A stretch of DNA of 64,000 nt from Ardenticatenaceae bacterium. GTDB taxonomy: Bacteria; Chloroflexota; Anaerolineae; Promineifilales; Promineifilaceae. Below the pieces are notes generated by a model. It saw only the letters and a program-made list of their open reading frames with translations. It searched no databases and was not told the origin of the DNA. Each line of letters begins with the position of its first letter. Positions within the stretch are counted from its first letter, which is position 1. Shown here in pieces: positions 7,418 through 15,625 of the stretch. Both the position numbers and the translations under genes were made by a program. The DNA is taken from positions 620,001-684,000 of the forward strand of contig JACKBN010000002.1 of NCBI GenBank assembly GCA_020634565.1, in the 5' to 3' direction.

Positions 7418-10369
7418 ATGTTCAAAGTAAATGGATTGAATGATTGGGAAAACCCACAGATGGTGGGTATCAATAAAGTGGCCGGGCATGCGGAAAGCGT
7501 GCCGTACGATAGCGCCGAGGCAGCACGCGCCGGGGATCGCAACAATTCCCCTTATTTTCAATTGTTGAATGGCGACTGGCAGTTTCAATTAGCGCCAAAT
7601 CCGCAAAGCGTGCCAGAAGGATTTGGCGGCACGGATTATGACACGACGGGCTGGGACACGGTGCAGGTGCCGGGTAACTGGATGATGCAGGGGTACGACA
7701 AACCGATTTATACCAACGTGCAGATGCCCATCCCCAATACGCCGCCCTTTGTGCCCAAGGAGGATAATCCGACGGGTTTGTACCGTCGGACCTTTACCGT
7801 GCCTGAAGGATGGGATGGACGGCAAATTTTTGTTTGCTTTGAGGGGGTGGAATCCGCCTTTTATTTGTGGGTGAATGGGCAGGCGGTAGGCTACAGCCAG
7901 GATTCGCGGTTACCCGCCGAGTTTGACCTGACGGATTACGTGCAGGTGGGCGAGAATGAGCTGCGGGCCATGGTCATTCGCTGGTCCGACGGGAGTTTTG
8001 TGGAGGATCAGGATCATTGGCGCATGGGGGGCATCCATCGGGATGTCTTTTTGTATGCCACGCCGAAGGTGCATATTTTTGACTTTTTTGCCCGGCCAGA
8101 GCTGAACGATGATTTTGTAGATGGTACCTTGAAAGTGACGGCCCGCATTGAGAAGTTTACCGATAGGGTGATTGATGGGTATCAGGTGCGGGCAGAGCTG
8201 GTAGATGCGGAAGGAACGGCCGTCTTCCCCTCCATCACCACCAGTTTTTACGAAACCGACCATGTGCTGACTCAGGCAACCCTTGAGCAGACAATTGCCA
8301 ATCCCCACAAATGGACGGCCGAAACGCCGTATCTGTACACTCTGGTTTTGTCTTTGCTGGATAAAGAAGGCAACTTCTTAGAAGCGGTGCGGACGCGCAT
8401 CGGTTTCCGGCGCGTGGAAATTGTGGGCCGCGAGCTGCTTATCAACGGCAAAGTAGTGCTGATGAAAGGCGTCAATCGGCATGAGCATGACGAGCATTTG
8501 GGCAAAGTGGTCACCGAAGAGATGATGTTGAAGGATATTCACTTGATGAAGCAGTTCAACATCAACGCTGTGCGCACCTGCCATTATCCCGACTGCCAGC
8601 GCTGGTATGATTTGTGCGATGAGTACGGCATATACATCATTGATGAGGCCAATATCGAAACGCACTCCGTGTACAACCGCCTGTGCCATGATCCGCTCTG
8701 GCTGACGACGTTTACGGAGCGGGGCCAACGCCTGGTGCTGCGCGACAAAAACCATCCTTGCGTCATCTTTTGGTCATTGGGCAATGAGAGCGGCTATGGA
8801 CCACACCACGACGCTCTGGCCGGTTGGATGCGCGGCTACGATGGCTCGCGGCCGATTCATTATGAAGGGGCGATTAGCCGCCACCTGGGCGAAGACCGTT
8901 GGCAACAAGGCCATTTGGCGACCGATGTGGTCTGCCCAATGTATCCAGAGGTGTCGGCAATTATTGAATATGCCAAAGATGAAACGAACGATCGGCCGTT
9001 GATCATGTGCGAATATGCTCACGCGATGGGCAACAGCTGCGGCAACTTGAAGGAGTATTGGGAGGCGATTCGCACCTATCAAGGGTTGCAGGGCGGTTTT
9101 ATTTGGGATTGGGTCGATCAAGGTCTGGTGAAAGTGGACGAGAACGGCGTGGAATATTGGGCGTATGGTGGTGATTTTGGCGACACGATCAATGACGTCA
9201 ATTTTTGCATCAATGGGCTGATTTTCCCGGACCGTACACCGCATCCGTCGCTGTGGGAATACAAAAAGGTGATTCAGCCGATCTTGGTGGCAGAGGTGGA
9301 TGTACTGAACGGCCGTATCGCCATCACCAATGATCAATATTTCACAGATTTGTCCGGGTACAACGGCCGTTACGAACTCAGCGTCAATGGCTGCATTGTG
9401 CAAGAAGGTAGCTTTGACATTCCTGAGATTGCGCCGGGCGAAACGGCCGAAGTGACGTTGCCCATCAGCCAGCCAGAGATGCCCGCCGGTGGCGAAGCGT
9501 TTTTGAACGTGCGCTTCTCGCTGGCGGCAGACACAGCCTGGGCAGAAGCTGGGCATGAGGTCGCCTGGGAGCAGTTTGCCGTGCCGTATCCTGTGCCGGA
9601 AGCCGAGCCTGTGGGTGATTTGCCCGCTGTTAAACTAGCGCAGAGTGGCGGAACGGCCGTTATCAGCGGCGACAACTTCCAAATCAGTTTTGACACCAGC
9701 CAGGGCACCATCAGCCAATGGTCGGTGGGCGAGACGGAACTGCTGGCCAGCGGGCCGCTGCTCAACGTGTGGCGCGCCCCAACCGACAACGACGGCTTCA
9801 AGAAAGCGCCCGATTGGCGCAGCGACAAGGATTTGACGGCATGGCTGGCGGCCGGACTGAACGAGGTGACCCACACGGTGGAATCCGTCCAGGTGGAACA
9901 AACGGCCGATCACGAAGTGCAAATTCGCGTCGCCACGATTGTGGAATCGCCAAAATCGCCCGAAGCCTTTTTGCACCAGCAAACGGTGACCATTACCGGC
10001 GATGGCGCGGTGGAAATTGGCAACAACGTCAAAGCCAATGTAGACCTTAATTTGCCACGCGTGGGTTTGTCTTTGCAGCTGCCGGGTGGCTTTGAGCAGT
10101 TTAAATGGTACGGGCGCGGTCCCGTAGAAAATTACCAGGACCGGAAGGCAGGAACGGCCGTTGGTTTTTACAGCAGCACCGTCGATGAGCAGTACGTGCC
10201 GTACATCATGCCGCAGGAAAATGGCAACAAAACCGACGTGCGCTGGCTGTCGCTAACCAACGAGGATGGCGTGGGCTTGAAGGTAACGGCCGATTCCGCC
10301 TTGATGGAAGCCAGCGTCAGCCATTATTCGGCCGACGATTGTTCAAAGCAACGCACACCAATGAAGTGA
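7418..10369 (+). CDS. lacZ: Beta-galactosidase, GH2 (LacZ type), 3' end frameshifted
   Basis: The start is the ATG at 7418, with AGAAGGA 5 nt upstream; the intact frame encodes 983 residues. It hydrolyses terminal beta-galactosides, probably in the cytoplasm since no signal peptide is seen. The GH2 order is clear: sugar-binding jelly roll, immunoglobulin-like domain, TIM barrel with acid/base E457 (GNES) and nucleophile E532 (CEYAHAMGN), then the C-terminal Bgal small-chain domain. After SHYSADD at about 10337 the frame is lost and a stop follows at 10367-10369. The missing end continues in two other frames (10339-10523). Correcting two single-base changes would restore about 1035 residues, the normal LacZ length. 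The active-site half is complete, but the truncated form may fold poorly. Confidence 0.92.
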   Translation: MFKVNGLNDWENPQMVGINKVAGHAESVPYDSAEAARAGDRNNSPYFQLLNGDWQFQLAPNPQSVPEGFGGTDYDTTGWDTVQVPGNWMMQGYDKPIYTNVQMPIPNTPPFVPKEDNPTGLYRRTFTVPEGWDGRQIFVCFEGVESAFYLWVNGQAVGYSQDSRLPAEFDLTDYVQVGENELRAMVIRWSDGSFVEDQDHWRMGGIHRDVFLYATPKVHIFDFFARPELNDDFVDGTLKVTARIEKFTDRVIDGYQVRAELVDAEGTAVFPSITTSFYETDHVLTQATLEQTIANPHKWTAETPYLYTLVLSLLDKEGNFLEAVRTRIGFRRVEIVGRELLINGKVVLMKGVNRHEHDEHLGKVVTEEMMLKDIHLMKQFNINAVRTCHYPDCQRWYDLCDEYGIYIIDEANIETHSVYNRLCHDPLWLTTFTERGQRLVLRDKNHPCVIFWSLGNESGYGPHHDALAGWMRGYDGSRPIHYEGAISRHLGEDRWQQGHLATDVVCPMYPEVSAIIEYAKDETNDRPLIMCEYAHAMGNSCGNLKEYWEAIRTYQGLQGGFIWDWVDQGLVKVDENGVEYWAYGGDFGDTINDVNFCINGLIFPDRTPHPSLWEYKKVIQPILVAEVDVLNGRIAITNDQYFTDLSGYNGRYELSVNGCIVQEGSFDIPEIAPGETAEVTLPISQPEMPAGGEAFLNVRFSLAADTAWAEAGHEVAWEQFAVPYPVPEAEPVGDLPAVKLAQSGGTAVISGDNFQISFDTSQGTISQWSVGETELLASGPLLNVWRAPTDNDGFKKAPDWRSDKDLTAWLAAGLNEVTHTVESVQVEQTADHEVQIRVATIVESPKSPEAFLHQQTVTITGDGAVEIGNNVKANVDLNLPRVGLSLQLPGGFEQFKWYGRGPVENYQDRKAGTAVGFYSSTVDEQYVPYIMPQENGNKTDVRWLSLTNEDGVGLKVTADSALMEASVSHYSADDCSKQRTPMK

Positions 10370-10523
10370 CGCGCCAGGAGGCCGTCATTTTGAACCTGGA
10401 CCATGCCAGGCAGGTTTGGGTGGGGCCAGCTGTGGCCCAGCAACCCTGGAGCAGTACCGCCTGCGGCCTGGAGATTACAAATTCTCCTTCCGCTTGCAGC
10501 CTGTTGTACCGACAGGTGACTAA
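10339..10523 (+). pseudogene. lacZ: Displaced C-terminal end of lacZ (two frameshifts)
   Basis: From about 10339 a +2 frame reads FKATHTNEV and then EAVILNLDHA, the expected continuation of LacZ. Between about 10417 and 10428 (run GGTTTGGGTGGGGCC) the frame shifts again to read SCGPATLEQYRLRPG and FSFRLQP, ending at the TAA at 10521-10523. These are the canonical last LacZ segments. Both breakpoints lie at short T or G runs, so either sequencing/assembly error or recent decay is possible. No separate gene is supported here. Confidence 0.85.
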
Positions 10524-10554
10524 AGGCTTTGCGTCTGTCCGCTGGAGGCGTAAA

Positions 10555-10650
10555 CGCCCCCGCTAGCTATGAAAGGCCCAAAGGGCCTCAGCCCGCAGGG
10601 CTTTCACAGCTAGCCGGATGGCTTCAGCCTCCGGCGGGCTAGCCACATAT
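10555..10650. repeat. GC-rich hairpin cluster downstream of lacZ
   Basis: Several overlapping inverted repeats follow the lacZ end: GCTAGC words near 10562, 10609 and 10640, GAAAGGCCC with GGGCC, CCCGCAGGGC, and a GGAGGC/GCCTCC pair around CTTCAGCC. The cluster looks like a REP-type or terminator-rich intergenic block. The 10524-10554 stretch before it shows nothing distinctive. Confidence 0.5.
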
Positions 10651-10670
10651 CGGTCTTAACAAAAAGAAAA

Positions 10671-10747
10671 ATTGGACACTGATAAACACTGATTGACGCA
10701 GATAATAACCAAAAAATCAGTGTTTATCTTTGAAAATCAGTGTCCAA
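10671..10747. repeat. Nested inverted repeat AATTGGACACTGAT in leader of ABC-DUF2723 gene
   Basis: The outer arms (about 10671-10684 and 10734-10747) are complementary, and inner arms AAACACTGATT and AATCAGTGTTT (about 10716-10726) nest inside. The block ends 15 nt before the ATG at 10762. It may form a long hairpin in the leader or act as a terminator for lacZ. Confidence 0.6.
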
Positions 10748-10761
10748 TTCTAAAAATTTTT

Positions 10762-13092
10762 ATGATTGAAAACGAAACCATAGCCATTGACGTGCGCCAG
10801 GTGAAGCGGGTGTACGGTGGCACCGTCACGGCGTTGGCCGAAATTGATTTGCAGATTCCCGTCGGCCGTTTTGTGGCGCTGAAAGGGCGCTCCGGCAGCG
10901 GTAAGACGACGCTGCTAAACTGCATCGGCGGGCTAGATCAGCCTACGTCTGGCGATATTTACGTGTATGACCACGCCGTGCATCAGTTGGATGATGAGGC
11001 GGCGACCGCGTGGCGGCAAAAGGAAGTGGGCTTTGTGTTCCAATCGTTTGGCTTGCTGCCCACCCTTTCGGCTTATGAAAATGTAGATTTGATGCTGCGA
11101 ATTGCTGGGTTCCCGCGCCGGGAGCGGCAGCAGCGGGTGATGGAATGTTTGCAGCTGGTCGGCTTAGAGACGTGGATGCACCATCGGCCGTATGAACTGT
11201 CTGGTGGGCAGCAGCAGCGCATCGCCATTGCTCGGGCCATCGCCAACAAGCCGAAGGTGATTTTGGCCGACGAGGCCACGGGGGAGCTGGACAGCGAAAC
11301 AGCGCGAGAGATTTTGTCGCTGCTGAAAAACATCGCCCATCAGGAGCGGGTAACCATTTTGCTGGCTTCGCACGATAGCTTAGTGGATGAGTATGTGGAT
11401 GAGGTGGTGCATTTGGTAGACGGCCGTATTCACCACGAAAACGGCCACGTTCAGGCAGCGCCCAGGGTTCCCAAAGTTGCGCCTAAACCCATTGACCCCG
11501 CTCCACTTCCCGCCGCCAAAACCGAACCGCAAACGCTGGCCCCCACGTTTGTTGATGTTTTGCTGGCGGTTCTCGTGGGTGTGGTGGCCATGGGCGTTTA
11601 CTTACGCACCCTGGCACCCGATATTTTGTACAGCGACAGCGCCGAGTTTCAGACGTTGGCTTATACGCTCGGTGTGGCCCATCCCACCGGCTACTCGGTC
11701 TACATGTTCATAGCCCGGCTGTTTGGCTTTTTGCCGATTGGGACGCTGGCCTGGCGCGTGAATTTGCTATCGGCGGTGGCCGCAGCGGGGACGGTGGCCG
11801 GGGTCTTTTTGCTGGGCTGTTACGTGACCAAGCGGCGCATAGCGGCCGTTTTTGGCAGTTTGGCGCTGCTCATCTCGTATACCTTTTGGTCGCAAGCGGT
11901 GATTGCCGAGGTGTACACGGTGGGCACGCTGTGGTGGGTGCTGGTGATGCTGGCGCTGTGGCATTGGGGGCAACGGCCGTTTGCCCGAAAATGGTGGCTT
12001 TTTGCGGCCGCGCTGCTCAGTGGAATCAGTTTGGGGCTGCATCTCTACTCCGTTTTGATTGCGCCAGCGGCGTTGTTTTATTTTGTCTGGATTGTGCGGC
12101 GGCGTGATGATTGGCGGCGGTTGGCGCTGTTGGGTGCGGTGGGAACGGCCGTTGGCCTGAGCCTCTTCCTGCTCTCGTTTTATGCCATCGACGTGCGCCA
12201 ATCGGTGACGGGCTACGATTACGCGGCCCAATACACCTCGGGCACGGCCTGGGGCGTCACCGCCGCTGATATGCAAACATTTTGGCAGCGCCTGTACCAA
12301 TCGATCACTGCCCCGCAATGGCAATCAGCCATGTTTCCCGGCGGATTGGGCTTTATGGCTTCCCGCTTCGGTAGTTATCTGTTCCGTCTGCTGGCCTTTG
12401 AGTTTGGGCTGATTAGCCTCGTCGCCGCCGTTGTTGGCTGGCGCGCCATTCGCCAACACAATCGCCCGATCTCTAACTTTTTATTGGTTGGCTTTTTAAC
12501 CATCTTGATTTTGGTGATCAACTATGAGCCGGGAGACAAGCACATTTTCTACCTGCCCACCTACATCACGCTGGTGGTGGCGATGATGGCCGGGTTTGAC
12601 CGGCTGTTAACCAGGGCTGAGCAGTGGTCGTGGACGCAGCAACGTTGGGGGCAAACGGCCGTAATCCTCCTCTTTGTCCTGCTCATCGGGCAACATTTTT
12701 GGCCCTCTCGCCTTGTTGCCTTAGCGGCTGGCAAAGCCAGCTTTGTGACTGAAACTTACCCCTACCCAGTAGAGGATTTAACAGAACCGCGCCACTATGC
12801 CGAAACGATTGCCAGCAGTTTGCCGGATGATGCCTTTGTCATGCTGGAGTGGCGCACTTTGTATGCCGTTTATTATGTAACGGCCGTTGAGCAGGAGCGC
12901 ACGGGCATTCAGATGGTGGAACCAACGCCGTACCGCACCGAAGGCCAGGTGCAGCCCCCGTTGCTGGCCCAGATAGAAGCCAATTTGCGCAACGGCCGTC
13001 CGGTTTACACCGATGATTGGTACGATCTGGCTCAATATTTTAATCTGCAACGGGAGCGGAACGGCCTGTTTCGCCTTTCCCTACGTGAGTAA
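10762..13092 (+). CDS. Fusion of a MacB/LolD-type ABC ATPase with a DUF2723 (TMEM260-like) membrane domain
   Basis: This 776-residue protein starts at the ATG at 10762. Residues 1 to about 230 form a complete ABC ATPase: Walker A GRSGSGKTT (42-50), Q-loop region, signature LSGGQQQRIAIARA, Walker B VILADEATGELD and a final H-loop (ASHDS). A Pro/Ala/Lys-rich linker (about 235-265) leads into a polytopic domain. Its first loop reads APDILYSDSAEFQ, then AHPTGYSVY, and about ten membrane helices follow. That is the DUF2723 family, related to protein O-mannosyltransferase-like GT-C enzymes. I know of no standard system that joins these two activities. The frame is continuous and the linker is long. 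It may supply ATPase activity to the permease at 4486, separated from it by lacZ. Confidence 0.85.
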   Translation: MIENETIAIDVRQVKRVYGGTVTALAEIDLQIPVGRFVALKGRSGSGKTTLLNCIGGLDQPTSGDIYVYDHAVHQLDDEAATAWRQKEVGFVFQSFGLLPTLSAYENVDLMLRIAGFPRRERQQRVMECLQLVGLETWMHHRPYELSGGQQQRIAIARAIANKPKVILADEATGELDSETAREILSLLKNIAHQERVTILLASHDSLVDEYVDEVVHLVDGRIHHENGHVQAAPRVPKVAPKPIDPAPLPAAKTEPQTLAPTFVDVLLAVLVGVVAMGVYLRTLAPDILYSDSAEFQTLAYTLGVAHPTGYSVYMFIARLFGFLPIGTLAWRVNLLSAVAAAGTVAGVFLLGCYVTKRRIAAVFGSLALLISYTFWSQAVIAEVYTVGTLWWVLVMLALWHWGQRPFARKWWLFAAALLSGISLGLHLYSVLIAPAALFYFVWIVRRRDDWRRLALLGAVGTAVGLSLFLLSFYAIDVRQSVTGYDYAAQYTSGTAWGVTAADMQTFWQRLYQSITAPQWQSAMFPGGLGFMASRFGSYLFRLLAFEFGLISLVAAVVGWRAIRQHNRPISNFLLVGFLTILILVINYEPGDKHIFYLPTYITLVVAMMAGFDRLLTRAEQWSWTQQRWGQTAVILLFVLLIGQHFWPSRLVALAAGKASFVTETYPYPVEDLTEPRHYAETIASSLPDDAFVMLEWRTLYAVYYVTAVEQERTGIQMVEPTPYRTEGQVQPPLLAQIEANLRNGRPVYTDDWYDLAQYFNLQRERNGLFRLSLRE

Positions 13093-13300
13093 TGCCGAAA
13101 ATGGCATGAGCGTTTGGCTTTTCTCACGTCGAAGCTACCATCAATGAAAATCGTAGGTCGGATTGGCAATCCGACCCACATTTACGAAGGGAACGATATG
13201 CACGCAGGCTCAACACCATATATGAAAATCCACAGATTACACAGATTGTTCTCTGCGCCCTCCGTGTTCTCTACGGTTAAATTATTTTCAGAGGATCAGC
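13093..13300. repeat. Intergenic region with GGTCGGATTGGCAATCCGACC palindrome
   Basis: A 21-nt palindrome at 13156-13176 (centre TTGGCAA) is nearly identical to one at 61796-61816, so it is a dispersed repeat. The rest holds CACAGATTACACAGATT-type sequence near 13230 and no convincing gene. A 64-residue open frame here has no family signal. The AGAGGA before 13301 is the ribosome site of the next gene. Confidence 0.65.
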
Positions 13301-14290
13301 GTGGATAACTTTATTCGTTGTGAGAATTTGGTCAAAATTTACCAGCTGGTAGACGACATCGAAGTGCAAGCCCTGCAAGGGTTAGATTTGACCGTGGCCC
13401 AAGGGGAAATGGTAGGCGTAGTTGGGGCCAGCGGCAGCGGCAAATCAACCTTGCTAAATGTGCTGGGTGGGCTGATTCGGCCCACAGGCGGACGAGTGAT
13501 CGTGAACGGCCGTCGCCTCTTCAAACTATCCGCTGGCCAGTTGGACCGGTATCGCCGCGAAGAAGTTGGCTTTGTTTGGCAGCAAGGCGCGCGCAATCTC
13601 ATCCCTTACTTAAACGCCCAAGAGAATGTCGAGTATCCGCTGCTGCTGGCCGGGCAATCCGGCGGCAAGGCGCGCCAGAAGGCTGAGCGCCTGCTGGAAA
13701 TGGTTGGCTTGTCTGAGCGGCGTCACCACCAAATTGGCTCGCTGTCTGGTGGCGAGCAGCAGCGCATTGCTATTGCCATTGCCCTGGCCAACGATCCCTC
13801 CTTGCTGCTGGCCGATGAGCCAACCGGGGAGCTGGATTCGGTGACGGCGATACAGATTTACGAGATGTTCAAGCAGTTCAACCGTGAATTGGGGCTGACG
13901 ACCTTGATTGTGAGCCACGATCCGGGAATTGCCCGGCACGTTGATCGGGTGATTGCCATTCGGGATGGGAAATTGGCCAGCGAGACGGTGCGGCGGGAAC
14001 GGCCGTCTGACACCCCCACCGACGAGCCGCACGATGACCATTTTGAGGAACTCATTGTGCTCGATTCGGCTGGCCGCCTGCAAATTCCCAAAGCCCACCG
14101 CGAAGAGCTGCAAATTGGGCGACGCGTCACCTTAGAAGTGGTGCCAGAAGGCGTTTTGATCAAGCCAGTGCCAGAAGATGATGATCGGCAAAAACGCCAA
14201 CAGCCAACGACCAGCAAATTGCCCCAAAAGAGTGCAAAATCCCGCTTGCATCAATGGGCTACAAAGGCTACAAAATGGAAGCGTAAATAA
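13301..14290 (+). CDS. MacB/LolD-type ABC ATPase with C-terminal AbrB/MazE-like domain
   Basis: This 329-residue protein starts at the GTG at 13301, with AGAGGA 6 nt upstream. Residues 1 to about 225 are an ABC ATPase: Walker A GASGSGKST, signature LSGGEQQRIAIA, Walker B LLLADEPTGELD and H-loop VSHD. After an acidic linker (TDEPHDDH) a segment of about 45 residues reads VLDSAGRLQIPK, LQIGRRV and VLIKPV. This has the swapped-hairpin AbrB/SpoVT pattern usually found in DNA-binding regulators and antitoxins. The tail is Lys/Arg/Gln-rich. An ATPase carrying an AbrB-like domain could dimerise through it or link transport to transcription. It is probably a partner of the permease at 4486. Confidence 0.88.
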   Translation: MDNFIRCENLVKIYQLVDDIEVQALQGLDLTVAQGEMVGVVGASGSGKSTLLNVLGGLIRPTGGRVIVNGRRLFKLSAGQLDRYRREEVGFVWQQGARNLIPYLNAQENVEYPLLLAGQSGGKARQKAERLLEMVGLSERRHHQIGSLSGGEQQRIAIAIALANDPSLLLADEPTGELDSVTAIQIYEMFKQFNRELGLTTLIVSHDPGIARHVDRVIAIRDGKLASETVRRERPSDTPTDEPHDDHFEELIVLDSAGRLQIPKAHREELQIGRRVTLEVVPEGVLIKPVPEDDDRQKRQQPTTSKLPQKSAKSRLHQWATKATKWKRK

Positions 14291-14318
14291 TAATTTTAAA
14301 TTTGGAGCACACATCGCT

Positions 14319-15620
14319 ATGGCCAATTCTGAAACACAACTCCTTGCTTCCAAAGAGCAAACCTACCGCCGCAATTTCACCTATTTTCTAATTGACAGCA
14401 TTCTTTTTACCGTGGGGATGGGCATTCTGGGAGCAACGACTGTTATCCCCGATTTTGTGCGCCGCCTCACCGACTCCGAAATCTTGATTGGGCTGGCCGG
14501 GAATATTTTCACCATTGGTTACACCTTGCCCCAACTGTTTATTGCCCGCCACATCGTCCGCTATGCCCGCAAAAAGTGGTGGTTTGTTGGTCCCAACATC
14601 CCCATGCGCTTTGTCATGCTGATCTTTGCGGCCATCATCGTCTGGCTCGGTCCAGCGCGGAGTGGGCTGATCCTGCTGGCGTTTTTCCTCTGCTACACCC
14701 TTTTTGCCTTTGGCGATGGCCTGGTTGGCGTTCCCTGGACGGATCTGGTGGGATCGAGCCTGGATAATCGCTGGCGGGCCCGTATGTTTGGCCTTTCCGC
14801 GGCCATTTCTGGGGTGATTATGCTGCTCATCGCCCCGTTGATCGGCAATATTCTGGGAGATGATGGGCTTGGCTTTCCCAATAATTATGCCATCCTGTTT
14901 GGCATTGCCGGGGTTACTTTTGCTGCTTCCATCTTGCCCGGCTTGTTTATCCACGAACTGCCTGGCGGTAAGGCGGTGGAGAAGCGGCCCACAATGGCTG
15001 AATTCTTGCCGCAGCTCGGCGAACTGCTGCGGGATGACATGCCATTTCGAGCCTACATCGTGGCCCGCATGTTCACCAATCTTTTTATGATGGCTGCCCC
15101 GTTTTACATTGGCTTTGCCACGGTGGATCTGGGGTTGTCCAGTGAAGTGGTGGTGCCTGTGCTGCTGGCAATGCAAACCGCGGGCAGCGTGATCGGCGCT
15201 TTGATTTATTCCTGGCTGGGGGCGCGCAATAATGCGCTGTACATTCACGTTTCGTTGGCCAGCTCGGCGCTGCTGCCCATTTGTGCGCTGCTGGCCGGGA
15301 GCGTTGGCCCCTGGCTGCTTTACGTTGGCTTTTTGGTGTCTGGCTTGGCGGCGGGCGCTAATCTGTTTATGGTATTTTTGAACTGGTTGGTGGGGTATGC
15401 GGAACCGGACAAACTGCCGGTTTATGCAGGGTTGTCGAATACGGTAACGGCCGTTGCCTCCTTCGTTACCCCGTTTATTGCCGGGCCGATCGCGCAAAAC
15501 TGGGGCTACCGTCCGTTATTTGTGCTGTCGCTGCTCATGGCCTTTTGTGCTTTGTATGTGACCTTGCGCTACTTTCCCAAGGTCGAGGCGGCGGCAACAA
15601 CCGTCCCCACCCAAATCTAG
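14319..15620 (+). CDS. Major facilitator superfamily transporter
   Basis: This 433-residue protein starts at the ATG at 14319, with GGAG 12 nt upstream. It has about 12 hydrophobic helices in two six-helix halves with a longer central loop (around KAVEKRPTMAEF). The sequence FTVGMGILGATTVIPDFVRRLT begins helix 1. It is a secondary transporter of the inner membrane; the substrate cannot be assigned by motif. The stop lies 5 nt before the start of a GH63-like glycosidase, so the pair are probably co-expressed and an oligosaccharide or sugar substrate is plausible. The upstream ABC gene ends 28 nt before. Confidence 0.88.
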   Translation: MANSETQLLASKEQTYRRNFTYFLIDSILFTVGMGILGATTVIPDFVRRLTDSEILIGLAGNIFTIGYTLPQLFIARHIVRYARKKWWFVGPNIPMRFVMLIFAAIIVWLGPARSGLILLAFFLCYTLFAFGDGLVGVPWTDLVGSSLDNRWRARMFGLSAAISGVIMLLIAPLIGNILGDDGLGFPNNYAILFGIAGVTFAASILPGLFIHELPGGKAVEKRPTMAEFLPQLGELLRDDMPFRAYIVARMFTNLFMMAAPFYIGFATVDLGLSSEVVVPVLLAMQTAGSVIGALIYSWLGARNNALYIHVSLASSALLPICALLAGSVGPWLLYVGFLVSGLAAGANLFMVFLNWLVGYAEPDKLPVYAGLSNTVTAVASFVTPFIAGPIAQNWGYRPLFVLSLLMAFCALYVTLRYFPKVEAAATTVPTQI

Positions 15621-15625
15621 AAACA

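Noticed and set aside
8774..9556. 260-residue antisense open frame inside lacZ
   Set aside because: It lies wholly opposite conserved GH2 catalytic sequence, has no ribosome site and no family pattern.
10339..10566. A separate 75-residue gene after lacZ
   Set aside because: Its first part is plainly the continuation of LacZ in a shifted frame.
13114..13308. 64-residue open frame between the two ABC ATPase genes
   Set aside because: It covers repeat-type intergenic sequence, and has no homology signal or ribosome site.
14388..15497. 369-residue antisense open frame inside the MFS gene
   Set aside because: Composition (Gln/His/Arg/Asn-rich, no hydrophobic core) is typical of the reverse of a membrane protein gene.
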